The translations under genes were made by a program, and so were the position numbers. Positions 31,943 through 38,590 of a DNA stretch of 38,590 nucleotides are shown piece by piece. Origin of the DNA: Candidatus Zixiibacteriota bacterium (GTDB lineage: Bacteria > Zixibacteria > MSB-5A5 > CAIYYT01); NCBI GenBank assembly GCA_963205155.1, contig CAUJJY010000325.1, forward strand, positions 1 through 38,590, written 5' to 3'. The stretch's first letter is position 1; every line of letters begins with the position of its first letter. Below the pieces are notes generated by a model. The model was not told where the DNA came from and made no database searches. It saw only the letters and a list, made by a program, of their open reading frames with translations.

Positions 31943-31971
31943 TTGACTTGGAGCCAGAATGTTGCTACATT
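31943..31971 (+). promoter_or_regulatory. Sigma-70 promoter, predicted leaderless start at 31979
   Basis: TTGACT (31943-31948), a 17-base spacer and TACATT (31966-31971) are followed by exactly 7 bases and then the ATG of the phosphotransacylase. The geometry equals that at 2141-2177, so transcription is expected to begin at the start codon. Confidence 0.6.
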
Positions 31972-31978
31972 CCCCGCG

Positions 31979-32926
31979 ATGTCCTTAGACTACCAGGCGA
32001 TTACTTCAGCGGACGGCATTATCGATGCCGCCAAAATCCTCGGCTCAAAGTACGGCCCCTTCAAGGTCGCCGTTGCCGCCGCCGAGGACGACGACGTTCT
32101 CAAAGCCTGTTCCGAAGCCGCCAACCTCGGCTTCGCCCTCTTTACCCTCTTTGGCTCCGAATCCAAACTCCGCGAGATCGGCGATAAACACAAAATCGAC
32201 TTCTCCGGCTTCACGATCGTCAATACCAAGGATGCCGGCGAGTCGGCACATCTGGCTGCCGAATCCGCTGACAAAGGCAAAGCTGATCTAATCCAGAAGG
32301 GCTTCCTCTCGACATCGGCATTGCTGAAAACTGTCTTGTCCCGTGATTTCGCTCTGCGCGCCGCCGATACTCTCAATCACGTTGCTGTACTCGGATTTCC
32401 CGGCTACCACAAGTTGCTCGGAATCACTGATGGAGGTATGGTCGTCAAGCCGACTTTTGACCAGAAAGTTCAGATTATCAATAATTCCATCAAGCTGTTC
32501 CACTGCCTTGGCTACGAAAAACCAAAGGTCGCCGTCTCGGCTCCCGTGGATTACATCCATCAGCGATTATCAGCCACCACCGAGGCCGCACAATTGACCG
32601 CCATGAACAAAGATGGACTGATTCCCGATTGCGAAGTCTACGGACCGGTCACTTTCGATGCCGCCACTTCGCGGGCTGTTGCGCTTAGTCGCGGTATTAC
32701 CAATTACGTTGCCGGCGATGCCGATATCTTCCTGGTCGACTCCATCGAAGAATGTAACATCATCTCCAAGACGCTGATCCTCCTTTCACCGGCCACATTC
32801 GCCGGAGTCATCGTCGGAGCACGAGTGCCGGTTAGCCTTGTATCGCGCACCGACACCGCCCGCAACAAGCTGGCATCAATTTCTATTGCCTGCCTGTTCT
32901 CGCATTATCTCAAGAGGGCCAAGTGA
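31979..32926 (+). CDS. Phosphate acyl (butyryl/acetyl) transferase, copy 1
   Basis: A 315-residue enzyme of the PTA_PTB family, which exchanges acyl groups between CoA and phosphate. Motifs are DTLNHVAVLGFPGYHKLLGITDGGMVVKPTFDQKVQIINN, PKVAVSAPVDYIHQRL and the C-terminal GVIVGARVPVSLVSRTDTARNKLASI. Length fits phosphate butyryltransferase. A TTG at 31943 could lengthen the frame by 12 codons. However, those codons overlap the promoter and no ribosome binding site exists, so I take ATG 31979. The stop overlaps the second copy. Confidence 0.85.
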   Translation: MSLDYQAITSADGIIDAAKILGSKYGPFKVAVAAAEDDDVLKACSEAANLGFALFTLFGSESKLREIGDKHKIDFSGFTIVNTKDAGESAHLAAESADKGKADLIQKGFLSTSALLKTVLSRDFALRAADTLNHVAVLGFPGYHKLLGITDGGMVVKPTFDQKVQIINNSIKLFHCLGYEKPKVAVSAPVDYIHQRLSATTEAAQLTAMNKDGLIPDCEVYGPVTFDAATSRAVALSRGITNYVAGDADIFLVDSIEECNIISKTLILLSPATFAGVIVGARVPVSLVSRTDTARNKLASISIACLFSHYLKRAK

Positions 32927-33831
32927 TGCTGAAGAATTTTGCGGAAATCGAAAAACAGGCGCGCGATAAAGCAGTCGACCCGCTGTTGGTGGCATTCGTC
33001 GAACCACACGAACCCAAACTAATCCAAGCGATCGACCGCGCGATGAAGAACCGCCTGATCAAGCCCGTCATGATCGGCGACGAGTCCGCCATCGCCAAAG
33101 CCTCAAAAGAAATCGGCATCGATACGCTCGGCTGGGAACTCGTCCGTTCACCCGAACCAAACTATTCAGCCTATCAGGCGCTCGAATTAATCCGCGACAA
33201 TAAAGTCGGCGGCATCTGCAAAGGCGTCTTTGGCGCCAAGGATTTCCTGTCGTTGCTGTTCGAGCGTAATCTCGGATTCCGAGTTTCCAAGAATCTTGTC
33301 TCCGGACACTTGGTCTGCAAGAATCAACAATTAGACCGCCTGTTGATACTTTCCGACCCGATTGTTAATCCCGATCCCGAGATGATGGACTTGGTCGACA
33401 TCCTCAACAACGCCGTCGCGCTGGCGCGCAAACTTGGCAATCCGTTGCCCAAAGTCGCCCTGCTCGCCGCCGTCGAGGTCATCTATCCCCAGATGCCGGT
33501 CACGATCGTCGAAGCCGTCATCTCCAAGATGGTCGACAAGGGTCAGGTCAAGAACTGTCTCGTCGACGGCCCGCTCTCGATGGATGTTGCTTTGATGGAA
33601 AGTGCCGCCAAAGAAAAAGGCGCCAAGGGTGAGGTTGCCGGCCACGCCGAAATTCTGATCGGTCCCAGCCTTGCCACCAGCTATGGCGTCTATAAAGCGT
33701 TAACGATGTTCACGAAGAGCGAATCCGGTTTGATCATCACCGGAGGCAAAGTCCCCGCCGTAATCACTTCCGGCAACGACACCCCCGACACGAAATACAA
33801 TTCACTGGTTCTCGCTGTCGCTATCCGGTAG
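32923..33831 (+). CDS. Phosphate acyl (butyryl/acetyl) transferase, copy 2
   Basis: A 302-residue paralogue of the preceding gene with the same PTA_PTB pattern: LLILSDPIVNPDPEMMDLVDILNNAVALARKLG, PKVALLAAVEVIYPQMPVT, KNCLVDGPLSMDVALM, and GLIITGGKVPAVITSGNDTPDTKYNSL. Its start GTGATG overlaps the first gene by 4 bases, so the two are likely coupled and may form a hetero-oligomer. In copy 2 the C-terminal VSRTDTA of copy 1 is replaced by ITSGNDTPDTKYNS, so the two active sites differ. The stop TAG is supplied by REP copy B. Confidence 0.83.
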   Translation: MMLKNFAEIEKQARDKAVDPLLVAFVEPHEPKLIQAIDRAMKNRLIKPVMIGDESAIAKASKEIGIDTLGWELVRSPEPNYSAYQALELIRDNKVGGICKGVFGAKDFLSLLFERNLGFRVSKNLVSGHLVCKNQQLDRLLILSDPIVNPDPEMMDLVDILNNAVALARKLGNPLPKVALLAAVEVIYPQMPVTIVEAVISKMVDKGQVKNCLVDGPLSMDVALMESAAKEKGAKGEVAGHAEILIGPSLATSYGVYKALTMFTKSESGLIITGGKVPAVITSGNDTPDTKYNSLVLAVAIR

Positions 33832-33897
33832 GACAAACACTCCTGTCTGTCACTTCCCCTTCCATTTACCACGTCAGACAATAATGTCTGACCTACC
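33827..33897. repeat. REP/BIME element, copy B
   Basis: The same double-hairpin design as copy A (GGTAGG...GTCAGACA-ATA-ATGTCTGAC...CTACC). The left hairpin has two changes (ACAAACACTCCTGTCTGTC). It starts inside the last codons of phosphotransacylase copy 2. The next half-element begins 96 bases after its start. Confidence 0.85.
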
Positions 33898-33922
33898 AAC
33901 TATTGCTTCCAAGTAAACGCTC

Positions 33923-33947
33923 GGTAGGACAGACATTCCTGTCTGTC
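33923..33947. repeat. REP half-element, copy C
   Basis: Only the left arm is present: GGTAGG plus the GACAGACA-TTCC-TGTCTGTC hairpin. The 25 bases are identical to the left arm of copy D at 34499-34523, in the same orientation. The two direct repeats bracket the transposase gene. Confidence 0.85.
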
Positions 33948-33957
33948 GTTTGTCCTT

Positions 33958-34512
33958 TCAAACTGGCTTCCGCTCTGGAGAGAGATACCAACCCGGATAG
34001 TTCCATGGATCTTTAGTAAGTCCTCGCTTGAGAGGATTCTCTAACATGTAATTGAGTTTTTCGAGCAGTTCGTTTTCATCCCGGATTATTCGATCATAAG
34101 ACTCTGCCTGCCAGATTGACCCTGTCGTGCCCCTGTGCAGATTGATGAGCCGCGCCGATTTGCCTTTCGTCTCCTTGAGAATTCTGCTTAGTGAGTATCC
34201 AGGTAACGGGCTGAAGACTAAGTGCACGTGATCCGGCATCACAACAGTTGCGACAAGTAGGTAGAATTTCTTGTGCCCGTCTATGATGAGATTCTTCACA
34301 ATGAGTATTTCGGTCAATGAAAGTGTCGTCCTGTCGCAATCAAAGCTGACGAAGTAATAAGAACCTTCTAGCTCCCAGTGTGGCAGATGGCGATGCGTGA
34401 TTTTCAGTTCCGATTGCTTACCCGACGTGTCTCTTTCCACGAAGAATTGGGGACTAAAATCTTCACTCACGAAATTCCGCCATCCTAAACTAACGTTAGG
34501 TAGGACAGACAT
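33958..34512 (-). mobile_element. REP-associated tyrosine transposase (RAYT, Y1 HUH family)
   Basis: The 184-residue protein is a Y1 HUH transposase related to IS200/IS605 TnpA, of the RAYT type that processes single-stranded REP DNA. The HUH motif is VVMPDHVHLVF (His95, His97). The catalytic tyrosine is Tyr139 in WQAESYDRIIRDENELLEKLNYMLENP. The core domain starts near HRHLPHWELEGSYYFVSFDC, about residue 40. The N-terminal MSVLP is encoded by the REP repeat itself (copy D), so a downstream start cannot be excluded. All key residues are intact and the gene is not frameshifted, so it may be active. It is bracketed by its probable substrate repeats on both sides. Confidence 0.9.
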
Positions 34513-34569
34513 TCCTGTCTGTCATTTCCCCTTCGACCCACTGTGTCAGACAATAATGTCTGACCTACC
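34499..34569. repeat. REP/BIME element, copy D
   Basis: A full element with two perfect hairpins: GACAGACA-TTCC-TGTCTGTC and TCAGACA-ATAA-TGTCTGA. The ends are GGTAGG/CCTACC, and the outer 15 bases pair with one mismatch. The start codon of the RAYT gene lies within its left hairpin. Confidence 0.9.
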
Positions 34570-34576
34570 AAATACT

Positions 34577-34592
34577 CTTTTCACGTGAAAAC
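34577..34592. promoter_or_regulatory. Degenerate parS-like palindrome
   Basis: TTTTCACGTGAAAA (34578-34591) keeps the TTCACGTGAA centre of parS but has symmetrical G-to-T and C-to-A changes. It lies between REP copies D and E near dnaN. ParB binding is possible but weaker than at the other two sites. Confidence 0.45.
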
Positions 34593-34595
34593 GAA

Positions 34596-34665
34596 GTAGG
34601 ACAGACACTCCTGTCTGCCGCTTCCCCTTCAATCTAACCCGTCAAACAATAATGTCTGACCTACC
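34596..34665. repeat. REP/BIME element, copy E (diverged)
   Basis: Starts GTAGGACAGACACTCCTGTCTG and ends GTCAAACAATAATGTCTGACCTACC with a few mismatches in both hairpins. It begins 97 bases after the start of copy D, close to the 96-base spacing of B and C. It ends 5 bases from the dnaN stop codon. Confidence 0.8.
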
Positions 34666-34670
34666 GCCCC

Positions 34671-35780
34671 TTAATCCGCCAACCTTAACGGCATCACCAA
34701 ACAAAGATAATCCGCGCCATCGTCAACCGCCGTCACGACCGCGGCCGCCGTCGATGACGACAATGCAAACCGCACTTCGTCACCATCGAGCTGCTTGAGA
34801 ATATCAAGAATATATTGCGCGTTGTAACCAATCTCAAGATCATCCGAATCGTACTGACAAGGAAGCTTCTCCATCGCCTCGCCGCCTAAATCAACATTGG
34901 TTGCCGATAGTTCAAGCGTGTTCTTGGAGATGCTGAACTTCACCTGGCGGGTAAGCGAATTTGATAAAATCGAAACGCGGCGAAGTGTCTCCATCAGCAG
35001 CGTCTTGGGGACAATCAAATTTTTGTCGTTGTTTTTGGGTATCACCTGCTCGGTGTTCGGATACGGTCCCTCGATGATGCGCGTGCTAATCGTGTTATTG
35101 CCGCAAATGAACACCAACGTGCTGTCGCCAAACACCACACCGACTTCATTGATGCTTTCGCTGGCAAGCTTGCTGATCAAATTGAACGCTCTCGGCGGTA
35201 CAATAACGTCGCCATGCAATCCCTGAAGCACTGTGTTGTCGGCTTCCGCACGCGACAACCGGTGGCCATCAGTGGCCACCATCCGCATCCGTTCGCCGTT
35301 AGTCTGCCATAAAATGCCATTGAGCGCCGGGCGCGTCTCATCAGTGGACACGGAATAAGAAGTCTTCGCGATCAAACTGCGCACCACGTTTGCCGGAATG
35401 CGGATTTCTTTCTTGCTATCGTATTCGGGAAGTTTCGGAAACTCATCGGCTGACATGCCGGAAATTTTGTAGTCGCCGGTACCGAAACGCATTTCGATGC
35501 GATTATTGGTTGACTCAATTTCAATTTCAGTTTGCGGAAGTGCGTTGATAATATCCGCAAAGGTCTTTGCCGGGATAGCGACTGAACCTTTTTTAGTGAT
35601 CTTTGTTTCCAGTGAGGTCGTAATTGAAATCTCCAGATCAGTCGCCGAAAGCTTCAGCAACTTACCATCAGCTTCCATCAGGATATTGCCGAGAATCGGT
35701 AGTGTCGACTTGGTTGGAACAGCGCTCATCACAGCGCTAAGAGCTGACTGAATCTTGTCAGTTGTCAAACTGAATTTCAT
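34671..35780 (-). CDS. dnaN: DNA polymerase III beta sliding clamp
   Basis: The 369-residue clamp has three similar domains: it starts MKFSLTTDKIQSALSAVMSAVPTKSTLPILGNILMEA, has NGILWQTNGERMRMVATDGHRLS in domain 2, and ends CLVMPLRLAD (family PMRL near the C-terminus). It encircles DNA as a dimer and tethers polymerase. A run of purines with AGGA precedes the ATG. It lies downstream of dnaA on the same strand, separated by the putative origin. Confidence 0.97.
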   Translation of the reverse strand: MKFSLTTDKIQSALSAVMSAVPTKSTLPILGNILMEADGKLLKLSATDLEISITTSLETKITKKGSVAIPAKTFADIINALPQTEIEIESTNNRIEMRFGTGDYKISGMSADEFPKLPEYDSKKEIRIPANVVRSLIAKTSYSVSTDETRPALNGILWQTNGERMRMVATDGHRLSRAEADNTVLQGLHGDVIVPPRAFNLISKLASESINEVGVVFGDSTLVFICGNNTISTRIIEGPYPNTEQVIPKNNDKNLIVPKTLLMETLRRVSILSNSLTRQVKFSISKNTLELSATNVDLGGEAMEKLPCQYDSDDLEIGYNAQYILDILKQLDGDEVRFALSSSTAAAVVTAVDDGADYLCLVMPLRLAD

Positions 35781-36016
35781 TTTCCTACTTCCTCAATGTT
35801 CACAATTCGCACCGCGCTCTTATTATAACTTAATTATAAATTTAAAAGTAATAGTCATAATAGTAGTGTGGAGATGTTCCTTTGTAAAGTGATATTCTTG
35901 TCATTGAACGGCATACAACCTTTTGCCACTGTGGATAAACACACCATTCCACATTGATAACCCAACGCAGTTGTGGATGAACTATTTACCGTCAATTTTT
36001 CCACAGCACTATCCAC
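35781..36016. other. Putative replication origin (oriC)
   Basis: The spacer between dnaA and dnaN contains an AT-rich tract at 35820-35864 (about 89% A+T), a candidate unwinding element. Close by is a cluster of DnaA box-like 9-mers: TGTGGATAA at 35930-35938 (perfect, inverted), TGTGGATGA at 35972-35980 (one mismatch), TTTTCCACA at 35997-36005 (one mismatch). Weaker ones are at 35867, 35945 and 36009. This composition, next to dnaA and with parS sites on the same arm, fits an origin. The 573-base spacer upstream of dnaA is the alternative. Confidence 0.65.
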
Positions 36017-37396
36017 CTATTGATGACTGCAAGTTAAGTTAATTAGTTGGTCAATCTGCAGCTTAAAATCCATCGAAGATTTCATATTGTCCTGCACTTG
36101 CTGACAAGCATGAATCACCGTCGAATGATCGCGATTGCCGAAGTTGACACCGATCAATTTCAGCGAAGAAGTCGTCAGCGTGCGGCAGAGATACATCGCC
36201 ACCTGACGTGCATTGACAATCTCCTGCGTCTTCTTCTTCGACTTCAACATCTCTTCCGAAATCTTGAAATATGAAGCCACTTCCTTCTGAATCTGCTCTA
36301 TCGTCACCGGCTTTGACTTTGAACGAATCGAATCCTTCAACACATCCTGTGCCAGCGCCATTGTCAACTCTTTCTTTCGCAGCGAGGCATACGCCACCAG
36401 CCGCACCAAAGCGCCCTCGAGTTCCCGGACGTTTGATGTGATCGAGTCGGCAATGTAGGTAAGAACATCGTTGGGCACCGTCACGCCATCACTTTCCGCC
36501 TTCTTCTGCAAGATTGCCACCCGGGTCTCAAGCGAAGGCGGCTGAATGTCGGCCACCAAACCCCAGCTGAAACGCGACAGCAGGCGCTCTTCCAATCCCA
36601 AAATGTCCTTGGGCGGACGATCTGCCGTGAGTACGATCTGCTTTCCTTCCTGGTGCAGAGCATTGAAAGTATGGAAGAACTGCTCCTGCGTCGATTCCTT
36701 GCCGGTAAAGAACTGGATATCGTCCAACAACAGCAAATCCGCGGTACGATAACGATTGGCAAATTCATGAACCGATTTAGTCGACAACGATCGAATAAAT
36801 TCATTGGTGAAGCTTTCGCTCGACACGTACATCACGCGCAGTTTGTTATTCGACTGGCAAACTGCATTGCCGATCGCCTGAACCAGATGAGTCTTGCCGA
36901 GTCCAACACCACCATAAATGAATAGGGGATTATACCGGTTCTCACCGGGTGCTTCCGATACCGCTTCGCAGGCGGCATACGCAAATTGATTGGAGTCGCC
37001 GACGACGAAACTCTCAAATAAGTAGCGAGGATTTAATCTTGGAGCTGGATGCTCATGATGTCCGCTGCCATTCCCGTTTCCATTAAGAATGGGCGCAGAT
37101 CGGTCTTCCTCCGTTTCGGTCGGAAAAATCTCGGTCTGCACCGGCACTTTCTGAATCTTGAAATCAAAATTCCAGGATTGTTCTGAAACTTCCGCAAGCG
37201 ACTCGCTGATTGCCTGGCTATATCGCTCGGAAATCCAGTGAGCAGCAAAATTATTCGGTACGAGTATGCTGAAACAGTTTCCATTGACGAATTCAACTCG
37301 TGTCGGCTTGAGCCACGTGAAAAATGAAGGTTTGTTCACGCGCTTGGACAGACTGGAGAGACATCTGTCCCAAAGTGCATTAATTTGTTCCTGCAT
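36017..37396 (-). CDS. dnaA: Chromosomal replication initiator DnaA
   Basis: The 459-residue initiator has domain I (about 1-90), a short Pro/Gly/Asn linker with His, and an AAA+ domain starting NPRYLFESFVVGDSNQFAYAAC. Walker A is GGVGLGKTHLVQAIGN, Walker B LLLLDDIQFF, and the sensor/box region VLTADRPPKDILGLEERLLSRFSWGL. Domain IV has NARQVAMYLCRTLTTSSLKLIGVNFGNRDHSTVIHACQQV for DnaA-box binding. It is full length with no break. Confidence 0.98.
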   Translation of the reverse strand: MQEQINALWDRCLSSLSKRVNKPSFFTWLKPTRVEFVNGNCFSILVPNNFAAHWISERYSQAISESLAEVSEQSWNFDFKIQKVPVQTEIFPTETEEDRSAPILNGNGNGSGHHEHPAPRLNPRYLFESFVVGDSNQFAYAACEAVSEAPGENRYNPLFIYGGVGLGKTHLVQAIGNAVCQSNNKLRVMYVSSESFTNEFIRSLSTKSVHEFANRYRTADLLLLDDIQFFTGKESTQEQFFHTFNALHQEGKQIVLTADRPPKDILGLEERLLSRFSWGLVADIQPPSLETRVAILQKKAESDGVTVPNDVLTYIADSITSNVRELEGALVRLVAYASLRKKELTMALAQDVLKDSIRSKSKPVTIEQIQKEVASYFKISEEMLKSKKKTQEIVNARQVAMYLCRTLTTSSLKLIGVNFGNRDHSTVIHACQQVQDNMKSSMDFKLQIDQLINLTCSHQ

Positions 37397-37635
37397 GTTT
37401 ACCCCATAAATTGTGTAAAGAAAAGAGCTATACCTTGTTCGCGTCCGACGCGAAAATCAGTTCGATCGTCAGTCATTTCTTAGTTTTCCTTAAGTGAGAT
37501 CAAAGTTACGCCCGAATACAAAACATCCCATCAACCACTGCCCTAGCCATTACCTTTGTGGACATCATTTGAATCGGTATCAAATCAGGAGCAAACTACG
37601 ACCCGCTCCTACGCACTGATAAGATGTCCTTGATG

Positions 37636-37666
37636 TTTTCCACACGATGTTAACACATTGTTAACA
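37636..37666. promoter_or_regulatory. dnaA leader: DnaA-like box and twin TGTTAACA palindromes
   Basis: TTTTCCACA (37636-37644, one mismatch to the DnaA box) is followed by two identical 8-base palindromes TGTTAACA at 37648-37655 and 37659-37666, 11 bases apart centre to centre. They lie just downstream of the predicted dnaA transcription start, where a repressor would block transcription. Confidence 0.5.
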
Positions 37667-37694
37667 TATTATCTGCCATTGACTTCCGGCTATG

Positions 37695-37724
37695 AATATA
37701 TCTTTTCCGCCTTCACGAAGTCAA
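37695..37724 (-). promoter_or_regulatory. Predicted dnaA promoter
   Basis: On the minus strand TTGACT, an 18-base spacer and TATATT each match 5 of 6 consensus bases. The leader to the dnaA ATG would be about 290 bases. The 573-base spacer 37397-37969 holds this promoter, the twin TGTTAACA sites, a 13-base palindrome at 37764-37776 and the terminator at 37902. I see no further gene in it. Confidence 0.55.
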
Positions 37725-37763
37725 GGAATTCTTCAGAAAATTGCGAGTACGTTAAACACATTG

Positions 37764-37776
37764 ACTGACAGTCAGT
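37764..37776. promoter_or_regulatory. ACTGACAGTCAGT palindrome upstream of the dnaA promoter
   Basis: ACTGAC-A-GTCAGT is a perfect 6-base inverted repeat with one central base, about 40 bases upstream of the predicted dnaA -35. It may be an operator; no regulator is identified. Confidence 0.35.
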
Positions 37777-37901
37777 TTACCGTCACTATACATTTAAACT
37801 CATCTATATGATTTTCAGCTCTCGCAGCCCCCGCCATAAGGCCAAGTCAAATGATAAGTTGCAGAAGACGTTCTTTCACTGCACGAATTCTCCGAAAAGA
37901 A

Positions 37902-37927
37902 ACGGACAAACTTGCAAGTTTGTCCGT
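37902..37927 (-). terminator. Intrinsic terminator of the NifU-like gene
   Basis: A perfect 26-base palindrome (13-base arms ACGGACAAACTTG/CAAGTTTGTCCGT) is followed on the minus strand by TTCTTTTCGG. It lies 43 bases after the nifU-like stop and separates it from the dnaA promoter region. Confidence 0.85.
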
Positions 37928-37969
37928 CATATTCCTCATTAATGAGATCGAATATTAATCACTACAAGT

Positions 37970-38557
37970 CTAATAGTACGGGTTCACTCCCGCCGAATGA
38001 TCCGTCACATCAACGACTTCACCAACTCCCGGAATTCGCTCTCTGATCGAACGCTCAATTCCGTAGCGCAAAGTTTGTGACGATGATGCACATCCTTGAC
38101 ACCCGCCGGCAAGGCGAAGCATCACTTGGCCATCTTTCACTGCCACACACTCCACGAATCCGCCGTGCGATGCAATCGCCGGGTTGATCTCGTTTTCAAA
38201 CATCTCGTCAACAATTCTCTTGATCTCTTCATCCGACGGTACCGGCTGCTTGAGATCTTCAGCCATTAGCGGTTTGCCCGAATTGATCAACTCGCGGATC
38301 GTCCGTCCAACCTCGCGGCCCAGCACTTGCCATTCTTCGTCCGAATCCTTGCTGATCGTTACGCTGTCGCCGGTCACGAACACTTCACGAATACCCTTCA
38401 ACGCAAAAAGTGCTTCAAGTAGCGGCGATCCCGCCGCCTGCTCACTGTTCTTGCAGTCAAAGGCACCCCCGGGAAACACCGGGCGGTCGACTCGGAATAT
38501 GCAAACATCCGGGTCGGGGAAAAGTTGTGCGGTGATTTTGATTTCTTGTTCAGCCAT
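37970..38557 (-). CDS. NifU/Nfu-type iron-sulfur cluster carrier
   Basis: The 195-residue protein has an Nfu N-terminal domain (about 5-90, with DVCIFRVDRPVFPGGAFDCKN and the FALKGIREVFVTGDSVTISK core). A C-terminal NifU domain (about 110-180) carries INPAIASHGGFVECVAVKDGQVMLRLAGGCQGCASSSQTL. The C-x2-C in GGCQGC binds a bridging [4Fe-4S] cluster between two monomers for delivery to apoproteins. The order matches NFU1/NfuA-like carriers rather than the nitrogenase scaffold NifU. AAAGGAT lies about 9 bases before the ATG. Confidence 0.92.
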   Translation of the reverse strand: MAEQEIKITAQLFPDPDVCIFRVDRPVFPGGAFDCKNSEQAAGSPLLEALFALKGIREVFVTGDSVTISKDSDEEWQVLGREVGRTIRELINSGKPLMAEDLKQPVPSDEEIKRIVDEMFENEINPAIASHGGFVECVAVKDGQVMLRLAGGCQGCASSSQTLRYGIERSIRERIPGVGEVVDVTDHSAGVNPYY

Positions 38558-38590
38558 ATATGAACATCCTTTCGGTAATATCCAATCTGC

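Noticed and set aside
33827..34665. The repeated hairpins as a CRISPR array.
   Set aside because: Repeats are palindromic pairs about 96 bases apart with a transposase between them, spacers are not of uniform 30-40 bases, and no cas gene is present.
37312..37325. CACGTG in dnaA as another parS site.
   Set aside because: Only one arm resembles parS (CACGTGAAAA); the other arm (GAGC) does not match.

Overview
The window looks like the replication-origin neighbourhood of an uncultivated bacterium of the FCB group, most likely candidate division Zixibacteria or a close relative. This is an inference from gene content, not from a marker phylogeny. The classic oriC-linked genes are all present: dnaA-dnaN, rpmH-rnpA-yidD-yidC-mnmE and mnmG-rsmG-parA-parB. 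They are mixed with secreted proteins that end in dockerin-like repeats of the SDAVYLINYIFxGG type, which are abundant in that phylum.

Layout. Bases 1-985 (minus strand): a DpnI-like restriction endonuclease and an overlapping small protein cut by the window edge. 1148-5257: an isocitrate lyase/PEP-mutase homologue, an NTF2-like protein, a VOC protein, an ECF sigma factor with a cysteine-rich tail, a His-rich DUF4396 membrane protein and a lipoprotein. 5339-10773: a surface polysaccharide/exosortase block (two sugar-nucleotide SDR enzymes, exosortase, EpsI, a UbiA-type prenyltransferase and a lipoprotein). 10981-12204: a secreted beta-helix protein with a dockerin. 12286-18665 (minus): a small exported protein, MoxR ATPase, a membrane protein, bactofilin, an M23 peptidase, ParB, ParA and RsmG. 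18665-20524: MnmG. 20994-22856: a large secreted transglutaminase-like/dockerin protein. 22899-26647 (minus): MnmE, YidC, YidD, RnpA, L34. 26837-28250: NUDIX hydrolase and ZIP transporter. 28389-30056: a serine hydrolase. 30137-33831: crotonase, 3-hydroxybutyryl-CoA dehydrogenase and two phosphotransacylases. 33827-34665: a REP-associated tyrosine transposase inside an array of its own palindromic repeats. 34671-37396: dnaN, a putative oriC, and dnaA. 37970-38557: a NifU/Nfu-type iron-sulfur carrier.

The genes fit a chromosome replication/segregation hub. DnaA boxes next to an AT-rich tract lie between dnaA and dnaN. parAB comes with two intact parS palindromes, one of them inside the mnmG coding sequence, plus a degenerate third. 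Cell-envelope genes (bactofilin with M23 peptidase, YidC/YidD) are interleaved. Several promoters with close sigma-70 consensus are readable, two of them placed so that transcription should start at the start codon.

The strongest unusual signals are four. First, a RAYT transposase with REP/BIME elements whose conserved GTAG forms the stop codon of two host genes. Second, a solitary DpnI homologue with Glu64 replaced by Gln, translationally overlapped by a small uncharacterised protein. Third, a CorE-like, probably metal-sensing ECF sigma factor next to a His-rich membrane protein with an ECF-type promoter between them. Fourth, a pair of perfect inverted DnaA boxes about 20 kb from dnaA beside the bactofilin gene.
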